The position numbers and the translations under genes were made by a program. Of a stretch of DNA of 5,274 nucleotides, positions 1-5,274 are shown piece by piece. This DNA comes from Candidatus Paenalcaligenes intestinipullorum. Its GTDB lineage: Bacteria > Pseudomonadota > Gammaproteobacteria > Burkholderiales > Burkholderiaceae_B. The stretch is from contig DWUQ01000004.1 in the NCBI GenBank assembly GCA_019120675.1, positions 1 to 5,274 on the forward strand, given 5' to 3'. The notes below the pieces were generated by a model. The model did no database searches. It saw only the letters and a list, made by a program, of their open reading frames with translations, and was not told the origin of the DNA. Positions within the stretch are counted from its first letter, which is position 1. Each line of letters begins with the position of its first letter.

Positions 1-1024
1 ACACATCGATATCCGCTGCCAGCTCCACGGCTACCAATGCACCATAGCGATCCTTAAAAAGCTGTTTGGCGCGTTGGTGTTGAGGGTGGTTCGCTAAGCC
101 AGGATAGTACACTTTGTTAACGCGTGGGTGCGTATCAAGGTACTGAGCTAGGGCCAAGGCGTTGGCACACGCTTGAGCCATGCGTAGGGCCAACGTTTCT
201 GCACCCACAGCTATGCGATGCGCCACATCAGAGCTCATGGTCGCCCCCATGTCTCGCAGGCCTTTTTTCTTGATGTGCGTGAGCCCCCAATTGGCCGGGT
301 TGCCTTGACGATAGACCTCGGCAATGTTGGGATAATGAGTCCAGTCAAATAAGCCCGTATCCGTCACCATACCGCCTAAAGCATTCGCATGGCCCGCGAT
401 GTATTTCGACAGGGAATTCACACTCAGGTGAGCATTGAAATCTTTAGCGGGCGCTAACCAAGGCGTTGACAAGGTGTTGTCGACCACATACAGCAGCCCT
501 TCCTCATGGGCCCATTTACCAATCCCTTGTAGATCGGCAATTTGTGTGCGGGGGTTAGCAATGGTCTCGGCAAACACCATCACGGTATTGGGGCGACGAG
601 CAGCCTTGACCTCAGCCAAATCGGTGGCATCCACCAACGTGACTTCTACTCCCAAATTTTGCAACGTACCAAATAGGCTGTTGGTATTACCAAAAATATA
701 TTTGCTGGAAATCAGGTGATCCCCTGCACGCAACAAAGTAATAAATACCGCACTCAACGCCGCCATACCGGTAGCAAAACTCACACTACCAATGCCCTGC
801 TCCATGAGGGTAACCTTTTTTTCTAAAGCCGCTGTGGTGGGCGTGCCTTGTCGGGCATAGCTAAATCCAGCTTTGCCTTGGAAAACCGCAGCCAGCTCAC
901 GCGCATCCTTAAACGCATATTGCGTTGAGAGGTGCAAAGGTTGGTGCACGGCACCGTGCTCGCACCCTTGACGGCGGTCAGCGTGCAAAATAGCAGTGGT
1001 TAATCCCTGATCTAATACGGACAT
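1..1024 (-). CDS. Cystathionine gamma-synthase family PLP-dependent enzyme (3' end cut by window edge)
   Basis: Cytosolic fold-type I PLP enzyme of the Cys/Met metabolism family. Members form or cleave the C-gamma bond of homoserine-derived substrates (cystathionine gamma-synthase, O-acyl-homoserine sulfhydrylase, methionine or cystathionine gamma-lyase). The 341 visible codons start at ATG 1024. Seen: the PLP-phosphate motif SYARQGTPT (Y56, R58), TGMAAL (85-90), FAETIANP (151-158), the PLP-ring aspartate in VVDNT (D182), and the Schiff-base lysine in SLSKYIAGH (K207). The Tyr that usually stacks on the PLP ring appears to be Phe here (F111 in YIFGNT), so it resembles the branch annotated only as 'cystathionine gamma-synthase family protein'. 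Family members are about 400 residues, so roughly 50-70 C-terminal residues, including the substrate-carboxylate arginine, lie outside the window. It starts 10 bases after the rlmB stop, and a weak AAAGAG ribosome site overlaps that stop, which suggests co-transcription and coupled translation. Family call is firm; the substrate cannot be decided. Confidence 0.9.
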   Translation of the reverse strand, partial: MSVLDQGLTTAILHADRRQGCEHGAVHQPLHLSTQYAFKDARELAAVFQGKAGFSYARQGTPTTAALEKKVTLMEQGIGSVSFATGMAALSAVFITLLRAGDHLISSKYIFGNTNSLFGTLQNLGVEVTLVDATDLAEVKAARRPNTVMVFAETIANPRTQIADLQGIGKWAHEEGLLYVVDNTLSTPWLAPAKDFNAHLSVNSLSKYIAGHANALGGMVTDTGLFDWTHYPNIAEVYRQGNPANWGLTHIKKKGLRDMGATMSSDVAHRIAVGAETLALRMAQACANALALAQYLDTHPRVNKVYYPGLANHPQHQRAKQLFKDRYGALVAVELAADIDV

Positions 1025-1034
1025 ACTCTACTCT

Positions 1035-1778
1035 TTAGATTTGTCGCTGACGCACGCTTTCATACAAGCAAATTGCGCTGGCAACACTAACATTTAAACT
1101 TTCCACCGACCCCAACATGGGGATCGCTACTAACTCATCGCACACCTCACGGGTCAGGCGACGCATGCCCTCCCCCTCGGCCCCCATCACCCACGCCATT
1201 GGGCCTTTGGCATCGACCTGATAGAGCTGTTGCGTGGCTTGGTCCGCCATGCCATAAAGCCATACGCCTCGGTCTTTGAGTTTGCGAAGCGTACGCGCTA
1301 AGTTCGTAACGGTAATATAAGGTACGGTCTCTGCGGCTCCGCAAGCCACACGCTCTACGGCAGCGGTTAGGCCCACAGCACGATCCTTAGGGGCAATCAC
1401 CGCATGGCAGCCCGCCGCATCGGCGGTACGTAAGCACGCCCCTAAATTATGCGGGTCGGTGACCCCATCCAAAACGAGTAACAACGGCGTTTTGCCGGCG
1501 TCTTCAAGCTCATCCAACAGCTCGTCCACGTCTAACGCCAACTCACTCGCTTGTACACGAGCGACCACTCCTTGGTGTTTAACCCCTTGCGCAAGCTCGT
1601 CTAAGTGCACCTTATCAACCAAATTGACGGTCAGCTGATGCGCTCGTGCCTGATCCACCAAAGCAGTCATGCGTTTATCACGACGCTGCGCTTCGATATA
1701 AAGCTCTTTGATCGTGTGCGCGGCATGACGCATGCGCGCTTGGACGGCATGAAAACCCGCCAATACTTTAAGCGCCAT
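1035..1778 (-). CDS. rlmB: 23S rRNA (guanosine(2251)-2'-O)-methyltransferase RlmB
   Basis: SPOUT-class (TrmH family) methyltransferase that uses S-adenosylmethionine to 2'-O-methylate G2251 in the peptidyl-transferase P loop of 23S rRNA. Its 247 residues match the usual length (E. coli about 243). The N-terminal L30e-like substrate-binding domain covers about residues 3-75 (VLAGFHAVQA at the start, KHQGVVARV at 67-75). The catalytic domain follows from about residue 98. Motif 1 is LDGVTDPHNLGACLRTAD (103-120, with N111 and R117). Motif 2 is WVMGAEGEGMRRL (196-208, with E201). Motif 3 is ESLNVSVASAICLYE (226-240), part of the trefoil-knot SAM site. The ATG at 1778 has a good AAGGA ribosome site at 1784-1788, five bases away. 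It lies downstream of rnr on the same strand, the neighbour order found in E. coli (rnr-rlmB). A generic TrmH-family methyltransferase is the only serious alternative. Confidence 0.95.
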   Translation of the reverse strand: MALKVLAGFHAVQARMRHAAHTIKELYIEAQRRDKRMTALVDQARAHQLTVNLVDKVHLDELAQGVKHQGVVARVQASELALDVDELLDELEDAGKTPLLLVLDGVTDPHNLGACLRTADAAGCHAVIAPKDRAVGLTAAVERVACGAAETVPYITVTNLARTLRKLKDRGVWLYGMADQATQQLYQVDAKGPMAWVMGAEGEGMRRLTREVCDELVAIPMLGSVESLNVSVASAICLYESVRQRQI

Positions 1779-1783
1779 AATTT

Positions 1784-1788
1784 TCCTT
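1784..1788 (-). promoter_or_regulatory. rlmB ribosome binding site
   Basis: AAGGA on the minus strand lies five bases before the ATG at 1778. It is the best Shine-Dalgarno match in the window and supports this rlmB start. Confidence 0.75.
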
Positions 1789-1802
1789 GTAGCGAGAGTA
1801 AA

Positions 1803-1831
1803 GCCGTCACCCCAAGCTTAGGGTTGACGGC
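1803..1831 (-). terminator. Hairpin with short T tail upstream of rlmB (weak terminator or attenuator candidate)
   Basis: On the minus strand GCCGTCA (1825-1831) pairs perfectly with TGACGGC (1803-1809). After one A/G mismatch the stem continues with three more C-G pairs, closing a loop of about seven bases that contains AAGCTT. The bases just after it read TTTACTC, so there are only three Ts. It sits 24 bases before the rlmB start codon. This is too weak for a confident intrinsic terminator; partial attenuation or an RNase processing site is as likely. Confidence 0.4.
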
Positions 1832-1857
1832 ATCCATAAGAAGCCGAGACGGTAATC

Positions 1858-1882
1858 GTGGGTGTATGTTGCCTACACCCAC
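1858..1882 (-). repeat. Perfect 9-bp inverted repeat (RNA hairpin) after rnr
   Basis: On the minus strand GTGGGTGTA (1874-1882) and TACACCCAC (1858-1866) are exact reverse complements around the seven-base loop GGCAACA. No T run follows on either strand, so it is not a standard intrinsic terminator. It begins 45 bases after the rnr stop and could protect the 3' end of the rnr message or mark a processing point between rnr and rlmB. Confidence 0.65.
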
Positions 1883-1904
1883 TTACAGCACGACGTTGAT
1901 CTGC

Positions 1905-1920
1905 CTAGTGTATACCCTAG
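1905..1920. repeat. 16-bp near-palindrome immediately after the rnr stop
   Basis: The plus-strand bases read CTAG-T-GTATAC-C-CTAG: outer CTAG arms and a palindromic GTATAC core, with a single mismatched pair (T1909/C1916). It is symmetric at the DNA level with no room for an RNA loop, so it resembles a dimeric protein-binding site more than a hairpin. No binding protein can be named. Confidence 0.4.
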
Positions 1921-1926
1921 AAACGC

Positions 1927-4377
1927 TTAGCGGCGGCTGCGCTTGGCTTTGGTGAGCTTTGTTTTCTTGGCGGCTTGTCGGGACTGCTTTTTTGCCAAAG
2001 CACGACGCTCACTGGCGGTAGTACCCCGCAAAGCCTTGGGCTTAGCGGAAGCCGCCTTTTTCTTGGGGCGACCACGCGCCTCGTTAGAACGAGGCGTTAG
2101 CAATGCTTGATAGCCTGTGCCAGGCACTAAGCGAAAATCAATGCGTCGCGCCTCAAGGTCCACACGGGCGACTTGCACTTGAACCGTATCGGTGAGCTTG
2201 TAGCGAATGCCGGTACGCTCGCCGACCAAATCGTGCGTGGCTTCGTTGAAAACAAAATAATCAGCGCCCAGCTCAGAGATGTGCACGAGACCTTCGACAT
2301 AGAGCTTATCGAGCGTCACAAACAAGCCGAAATTGGCCACGCCTGTGACTTTGCCGCTGAATATTTCCCCAATATGCTCTTTGACAAAATAGCATTTCAA
2401 CCACGCCTGTACATCATAAGAGGCCTCGTCAGCACGGCGCTCGCGGGCAGACAGCATAACGCCTAACCGCTCCCATTGAGCTTGCTCACGCTTGCTGGCA
2501 CTGAGCAGATCATCGCCTGGTTCGGCTTCGAGCTCAGGTACATAGCGGCGATTATGCAAAATGCCTTTGATCACTCGATGCGTGAGCAAATCAGGGTAAC
2601 GACGAATGGGTGACGTAAAGTGGGTGTACAGCTTGTAAGCCAAACCAAAGTGACCCATATTGTCGGGACTGTATACAGCCTGCTGCATGGAACGCAGACA
2701 CATGGTTTGAATGATTTCAAAATCGCTGCGACTACGTGCCTCTTGGATCAGACGGGCATAGTCCTCAGTAGTGGGCTCATCACCGCCCTCAAGATGCAAA
2801 CCGAGTGTGCGCAGAAAATCACGTAAGCGCTGTAGTTTTTCAGGAGTTGGACCTTCGTGCACACGGTATAAGCCTTGGCGACGATGACGCTGCATAAAAT
2901 CAGCCGCGCAGGTGTTGGCAGCGAGCATAAACTCTTCGATGAGCTTGTGCGCATCGTTGCGGATCATGGGTTCGATGCGTTCGATACGGCCTAAGGGGTT
3001 GCAAACGATTTTGGTTTCAACCGTTTCAAAGTCAATGGCACCACGCTCTTTGCGTGCTTTGGCGAGCTGACGATACAACTCATACGCTTGCTGAATCGTC
3101 GGCAAGACCTCAGCGACAGACTGCGCTGCAGGGCCAGTTGACTGCTGCAACGCTTCCCACACTTGGGTGTAGGTAGTGCGCGCATACGAATGGATTACGG
3201 CCTCATAAAATTGATAGGCCGTAACCGTGCCAGCGGTTTTGCCATCCAGAGGAATAATCATGTCGCAGACCAACACCAAACGATCCACATCGGGGTTGAG
3301 CGAACAGATACCATTGGATAACGCTTCGGGCAGCATCGGAATCACCCGGCGTGGAAAATACACACTGGTGCCACGCTCGATGGCATTTTGATCAATTGGG
3401 CTATCAGGTTTGACGTAATGACTGACGTCGGCAATCGCGACCAATAAACGCCACGCGTGGCGCTCCCGCTTGCCGCGACCAATATCGACGCGTTCACAAT
3501 ACACCGCATCATCAAAATCACGAGCGTCTTCGCCATCAATGGTGATAAAGGGCAAATCACGTAAGTCTACCCGCCCCTTGTACTCGGGGGCCTGCACGTG
3601 ATCAGGGATGGCTTTAGCCTGTTGCTGAGCGCCTTTGCTAAATTCAAACGGTACATCGAATTTGCGTACCGCAATTTCGATTTCCATACCGGGGTCATCG
3701 ACCTCTCCCAGCACCTCAATGACTTTACCCATAGGCTGGGTGTGTCGAGCAGGCTGACGCGTGATCGCAATTACCACGACCTGACCGGCTTTGGCCCCGT
3801 TCGTATCGGAGGGAGCAATCCGTATATCGTGTTTGATGCGTTGATCTTCGGGAATGACACTGTAGTGGCCGTGCTCATGAACCAAGCGTCCAACCAATTG
3901 CTCGTTGCGGCGTTCGAGCACCTCAACAATCACTGCTTCCGCACGACCTCGGTATTCGCCATCCTCGCGCACACGTACCCGATCACCATGTAACACACGC
4001 AGCATTTCACGCGGTGAAAGAAATAAATCGGGACCTCGATCATCGCGAATCAAAAAGCCGAAGCCATCGCGGTGGCCTTGTACCACCCCTTCGATAAAGT
4101 GCGTCTCGGTATCCATATGTATACGCCCCGCCTCATCGATATGCAATTGGCCATCACGCTGCATGGCCTGCAAGCGACGCTCAGCACCAATAGACAACGG
4201 TAAAGAAAGATTGGTGAGCTCAGCCAACTCTTCGAGCGATAGGGTGTACTGATGAGTACGTAATAGCTCAAGAATGGTTTCACGCGCAGGAATTTTAGGG
4301 TCGAAGTCTGGCGGCAAGTCGTAAGGGCTTGCTAAGGAGGCGGAACCAGACTGGGAGGGTGGAGTTTTTTTTGCCAA
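1927..4377 (-). CDS. rnr: Ribonuclease R (3'-5' exoribonuclease)
   Basis: Processive, Mg-dependent 3'-5' exoribonuclease of the RNB family that degrades structured RNA, takes part in rRNA and tmRNA-linked quality control, and acts in the cytosol. With the TTG start chosen here it has 816 residues, the usual size. Domains: winged-helix segment about 30-90; cold-shock domain from HFIEGVVQGHRDGFGF (about 93); second cold-shock-like part to about 235; RNB catalytic domain about 268-605 with IDGEDARDFDDAV (280-292; D281, D287, D289, D290 bind metal) and YTHFTSPIRRYPDLL (584-598); S1 domain about 668-750; then a 66-residue tail with 22 Lys/Arg, as in other RNase R proteins. The frame stays open upstream to a TTG at 4437, but that codon coincides with the predicted -35 box, so TTG 4377 (protein starting MAKKTPPS) is preferred. 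Its ribosome site is weak (GGGAAG, five bases away). rlmB follows on the same strand. Confidence 0.95.
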   Translation of the reverse strand: MAKKTPPSQSGSASLASPYDLPPDFDPKIPARETILELLRTHQYTLSLEELAELTNLSLPLSIGAERRLQAMQRDGQLHIDEAGRIHMDTETHFIEGVVQGHRDGFGFLIRDDRGPDLFLSPREMLRVLHGDRVRVREDGEYRGRAEAVIVEVLERRNEQLVGRLVHEHGHYSVIPEDQRIKHDIRIAPSDTNGAKAGQVVVIAITRQPARHTQPMGKVIEVLGEVDDPGMEIEIAVRKFDVPFEFSKGAQQQAKAIPDHVQAPEYKGRVDLRDLPFITIDGEDARDFDDAVYCERVDIGRGKRERHAWRLLVAIADVSHYVKPDSPIDQNAIERGTSVYFPRRVIPMLPEALSNGICSLNPDVDRLVLVCDMIIPLDGKTAGTVTAYQFYEAVIHSYARTTYTQVWEALQQSTGPAAQSVAEVLPTIQQAYELYRQLAKARKERGAIDFETVETKIVCNPLGRIERIEPMIRNDAHKLIEEFMLAANTCAADFMQRHRRQGLYRVHEGPTPEKLQRLRDFLRTLGLHLEGGDEPTTEDYARLIQEARSRSDFEIIQTMCLRSMQQAVYSPDNMGHFGLAYKLYTHFTSPIRRYPDLLTHRVIKGILHNRRYVPELEAEPGDDLLSASKREQAQWERLGVMLSARERRADEASYDVQAWLKCYFVKEHIGEIFSGKVTGVANFGLFVTLDKLYVEGLVHISELGADYFVFNEATHDLVGERTGIRYKLTDTVQVQVARVDLEARRIDFRLVPGTGYQALLTPRSNEARGRPKKKAASAKPKALRGTTASERRALAKKQSRQAAKKTKLTKAKRSRR

Positions 4378-4383
4378 AAGAGC

Positions 4384-4412
4384 TTCCCATTTAAAAAGAG
4401 TGTGTCTATAAT
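4384..4412 (+). promoter_or_regulatory. Candidate sigma70 promoter facing tRNA-Leu
   Basis: The -35 TTCCCA (4384-4389, four of six consensus bases), a 17-base spacer and a perfect -10 TATAAT (4407-4412) point rightwards, with a start expected near 4419. That would give a leader of about 75 bases before tRNA-Leu. It shares its -10 bases with the opposite-facing rnr promoter. A closer tRNA promoter is possible, but the best candidate (TTTAAA 4440-4445 with TATGAA 4462-4467) is weaker. Confidence 0.45.
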
Positions 4413-4437
4413 ACGTTCTTCGTTCGCTAGGGCACAA
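4408..4437 (-). promoter_or_regulatory. Candidate sigma70 promoter of rnr
   Basis: On the minus strand a TATTAT -10 box (4408-4413, five of six bases) lies 18 bases from TTGTGC (4432-4437, three of six). The start would fall near 4401, giving a leader of about 24 bases before TTG 4377. This placement is the main argument against the upstream TTG at 4437. Confidence 0.5.
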
Positions 4438-4493
4438 GCTTTAAAGCCTATTTTTCAGGGTTATGAAGCCTTAGCCATAGCATACAACGATAT
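4438..4493. other. rnr to tRNA-Leu intergenic remainder
   Basis: This stretch has no gene. It holds a perfect 10-bp palindrome GCTTTAAAGC (4438-4447) followed by CTATTTTTC. For rightward transcription that could be a very weak pausing site, but the palindrome is too small for a real terminator stem. The remainder leads directly into the tRNA 5' end. Confidence 0.4.
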
Positions 4494-4578
4494 GCCCAGG
4501 TGGCGGAATTGGTAGACGCGCATGGTTCAGGTCCATGTACCGCAAGGTGTGGAGGTTCAAATCCTCTTCTGGGCACCA
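4494..4578 (+). tRNA. tRNA-Leu (anticodon CAG)
   Basis: An 85-base class II tRNA that decodes CUG leucine codons. The acceptor stem pairs GCCCAGG (4494-4500) with TCTGGGC (4568-4574) through six Watson-Crick pairs and one G-U, followed by discriminator A4575 and an encoded CCA (4576-4578). The D-arm contains AATTGGTAGAC. The anticodon stem CATGG/CCATG (4521-4525, 4533-4537) encloses loop TTCAGGT, with anticodon CAG at 4528-4530 and G at position 37. The long variable arm is ACC-GCAA-GGT, typical of leucine tRNAs. The T arm carries GGTTCAAATCC. It is divergent from rnr; no intrinsic terminator follows clearly and no second tRNA is adjacent. Confidence 0.97.
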
Positions 4579-4727
4579 TCCATCTATATCCTCATCCTAT
4601 ATTTACACGGCTTACGTTAAGGCCAGTTTGGTTTAGCCTATACGCTGCATGCACACTCCCTTTTAGTCAAAGCCCCTCAAACTCGCTACAATGTTTCGTT
4701 GCCAGTCCTCAACGCACTTGTATCGCC
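4579..4727 (+). other. tRNA-Leu to kinase-like gene intergenic region
   Basis: These 149 bases have no gene. An imperfect hairpin at about 4608-4623 (GGCTTA, loop CGT, TAAGGCC with a bulged G) precedes a T-rich AGTTTGGTTT stretch and could weakly end the tRNA transcript. The promoter described at 4664-4692 occupies the right half. No attachment site or direct repeat of the tRNA 3' end is visible. Confidence 0.4.
4664..4692 (+). promoter_or_regulatory. Candidate sigma70 promoter of the kinase-like gene
   Basis: TAGTCA (4664-4669, four of six -35 bases) and TACAAT (4687-4692, five of six -10 bases) are separated by 17 bases. The start would fall near 4699, about 29 bases before ATG 4728. The leader shows no good ribosome site. 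Confidence 0.4.
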
Positions 4728-5274
4728 ATGCCTCTTTCCCAGCCTTCCTCTCTAGCACAGCAGTTGACGGCGCACGTGCGTCCTTGGCTCGCCGATGACC
4801 CCGAAGACCCACAACTATTTCACTACAACGGCCAAGCGTATGTGGTGAAATTCGCTCGCCCTATTAAGCCTCGTTTTTGGAAGGAACGCGGCAGTGCCCT
4901 AGCAACACGGTTATTTTTGGTTATCGGGTTCGTCCTGCAGCCTTACGCACACTAGATATTCATCAAGAAGTAGCGCGTTTGCAGCAGTTAAGTACAGCGG
5001 GTATTGCGGTGCCTGAGGTCTATGTGCACACCAATGATTTTTTTATCATGCAAGCTTGCGGTCTGTCCCTCAATGATTTGCTGAAACAGCAAGCCGAGGT
5101 ACTGAGCGTAGAGGAAAAAAGAAAATACTTACGGGCGGCTGTAGAGGCCCTCATCGATTTACATCAAAAAAAGCAATGGCACGGTGGGGCACAACTGCGC
5201 AATGTGACGTGGTGGAAGGGTGTCGTCTACCGCATCGATTTTGAAGAAAATACGGGCAACGCTTTGCCATTATC
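4728..5274 (+). pseudogene. Atypical protein-kinase-like phosphotransferase, frameshifted and cut by the window edge
   Basis: I recognise a kinase-like fold but no specific gene. The first 64 codons from ATG 4728 (MPLSQPSSLAQQ...) read in one frame, which ends at TAG 4953-4955. The similarity continues in the -1 frame from GGT 4919, which is open to the window end (118 more codons). Joined, the product has N-lobe signs: YVVKF, with K41 as candidate ATP-binding lysine, and HQEVARLQQL, with E81 as candidate helix-C glutamate. C-lobe signs follow: LHQKKQWHGGAQLRNV, where H152-G153-G154 stands where typical kinases have HRD and N159 is the likely metal-binding Asn; and RIDFEE, where D171 is DFG-like. 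This layout resembles small RIO/Bud32 or lipopolysaccharide-core kinase-like families; the substrate is unknown. Either the gene is broken, or one T is missing from the T run at 4914-4918 through mutation or sequence error. Programmed frameshifting is less likely. The start has a poor ribosome site. Confidence 0.6.
4914..4919 (+). other. Frameshift point in the kinase-like gene
   Basis: Frame 0 reads TTA TTT TTG GTT and hits a stop 12 codons later. Re-reading the last G (-1) gives TTG then GGT TAT CGG, which opens the rest of the conserved frame. One extra T in the run of five would also restore it. The heptamer A TTT TTG is not a canonical X XXY YYZ slippery site, because the P-site shift would mispair at the first base. 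Confidence 0.6.

Larger units (their letters stand above)
1779..1926 (-). other. Structured rnr-rlmB intergenic spacer
   Basis: These 148 bases between the rnr stop codon and the rlmB start hold no gene. They contain, in transcription order, a 16-base near-palindrome (1905-1920), a perfect 9-bp hairpin (1858-1882), a 7-bp-plus hairpin (1803-1831), and the rlmB ribosome site (1784-1788). I see no convincing sigma70 promoter; the TATACA inside the near-palindrome lacks a matching -35 box. Read-through from rnr is the likely source of rlmB mRNA, with the hairpins as candidate processing or attenuation sites. Confidence 0.6.

Noticed and set aside
435..719. Plus-strand open frame of 94 codons
   Set aside because: It is antisense to the conserved PLP-binding core of the cystathionine gamma-synthase family gene and has no protein features of its own.
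3598..3993. Plus-strand open frame of 131 codons antisense to rnr
   Set aside because: It lies wholly opposite the conserved RNase R domains and shows no recognisable motif; it is a shadow frame, as are the plus-strand frames at 2173-2466 and 3905-4252.
4378..4437. Upstream TTG start of rnr at 4437
   Set aside because: The extra 20 residues (CPSERRTYY...) overlap the predicted -35 and -10 boxes and do not resemble an RNase R N-terminus.
4494..4578. tRNA-Leu as an integration site for a mobile element
   Set aside because: No integrase, no direct repeat of the tRNA 3' end and no phage-like gene appear within the window.
4500..4727. Open frame from GTG 4500 running through the tRNA into the kinase-like gene
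   Set aside because: Its first quarter is the tRNA-Leu sequence and it has no promoter or ribosome site; only the part from ATG 4728 looks like protein.
4691..4798. Alternative ATG at 4691 in the same frame as the second part of the kinase-like gene
   Set aside because: This frame meets a stop (TGA) at about 4796-4798, well before the frameshift point, so it cannot supply an intact start for the downstream part.
1..5274. CRISPR array, tandem repeats or insertion sequence
   Set aside because: No regularly spaced repeats, terminal inverted repeats or transposase motifs were found on either strand.

Overview
The window looks like ordinary bacterial chromosome, most likely from a betaproteobacterium (Burkholderiales, possibly Alcaligenaceae-like). 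This placement is inference: it rests on the style of the RNase R and RlmB proteins, a cystathionine gamma-synthase family enzyme directly behind rlmB, a tRNA-Leu beside rnr, and a moderate, roughly balanced GC content. I see no insertion sequence, integrase, CRISPR array or phage gene.

Layout. The left four fifths is one minus-strand block, read right to left: rnr (RNase R, 1927-4377), a 146-base spacer with two hairpins and a near-palindrome, rlmB (23S rRNA Gm2251 methyltransferase, 1035-1778), then 10 bases later a PLP-dependent cystathionine gamma-synthase family gene (1-1024) that runs off the left edge. On the plus strand, divergent from rnr, lie tRNA-Leu(CAG) (4494-4578) and a kinase-like reading frame (from 4728) that is broken by a -1 frameshift near 4914-4919 and runs off the right edge.

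How the parts fit. rnr and rlmB both act on structured and ribosomal RNA and are neighbours in many proteobacteria. The PLP enzyme is probably co-transcribed because of its tight spacing, although its chemistry is unrelated. The rnr-tRNA interval (4378-4493) carries near-consensus -10 elements on both strands that share the same bases, so rnr and the tRNA may be served by one bidirectional promoter.

No clearly new multi-gene system is visible. The items most worth a second look are the overlapping divergent promoters, the TTG start of rnr beside an eight-base A run, the structured rnr-rlmB spacer, and the frameshift in the kinase-like gene.
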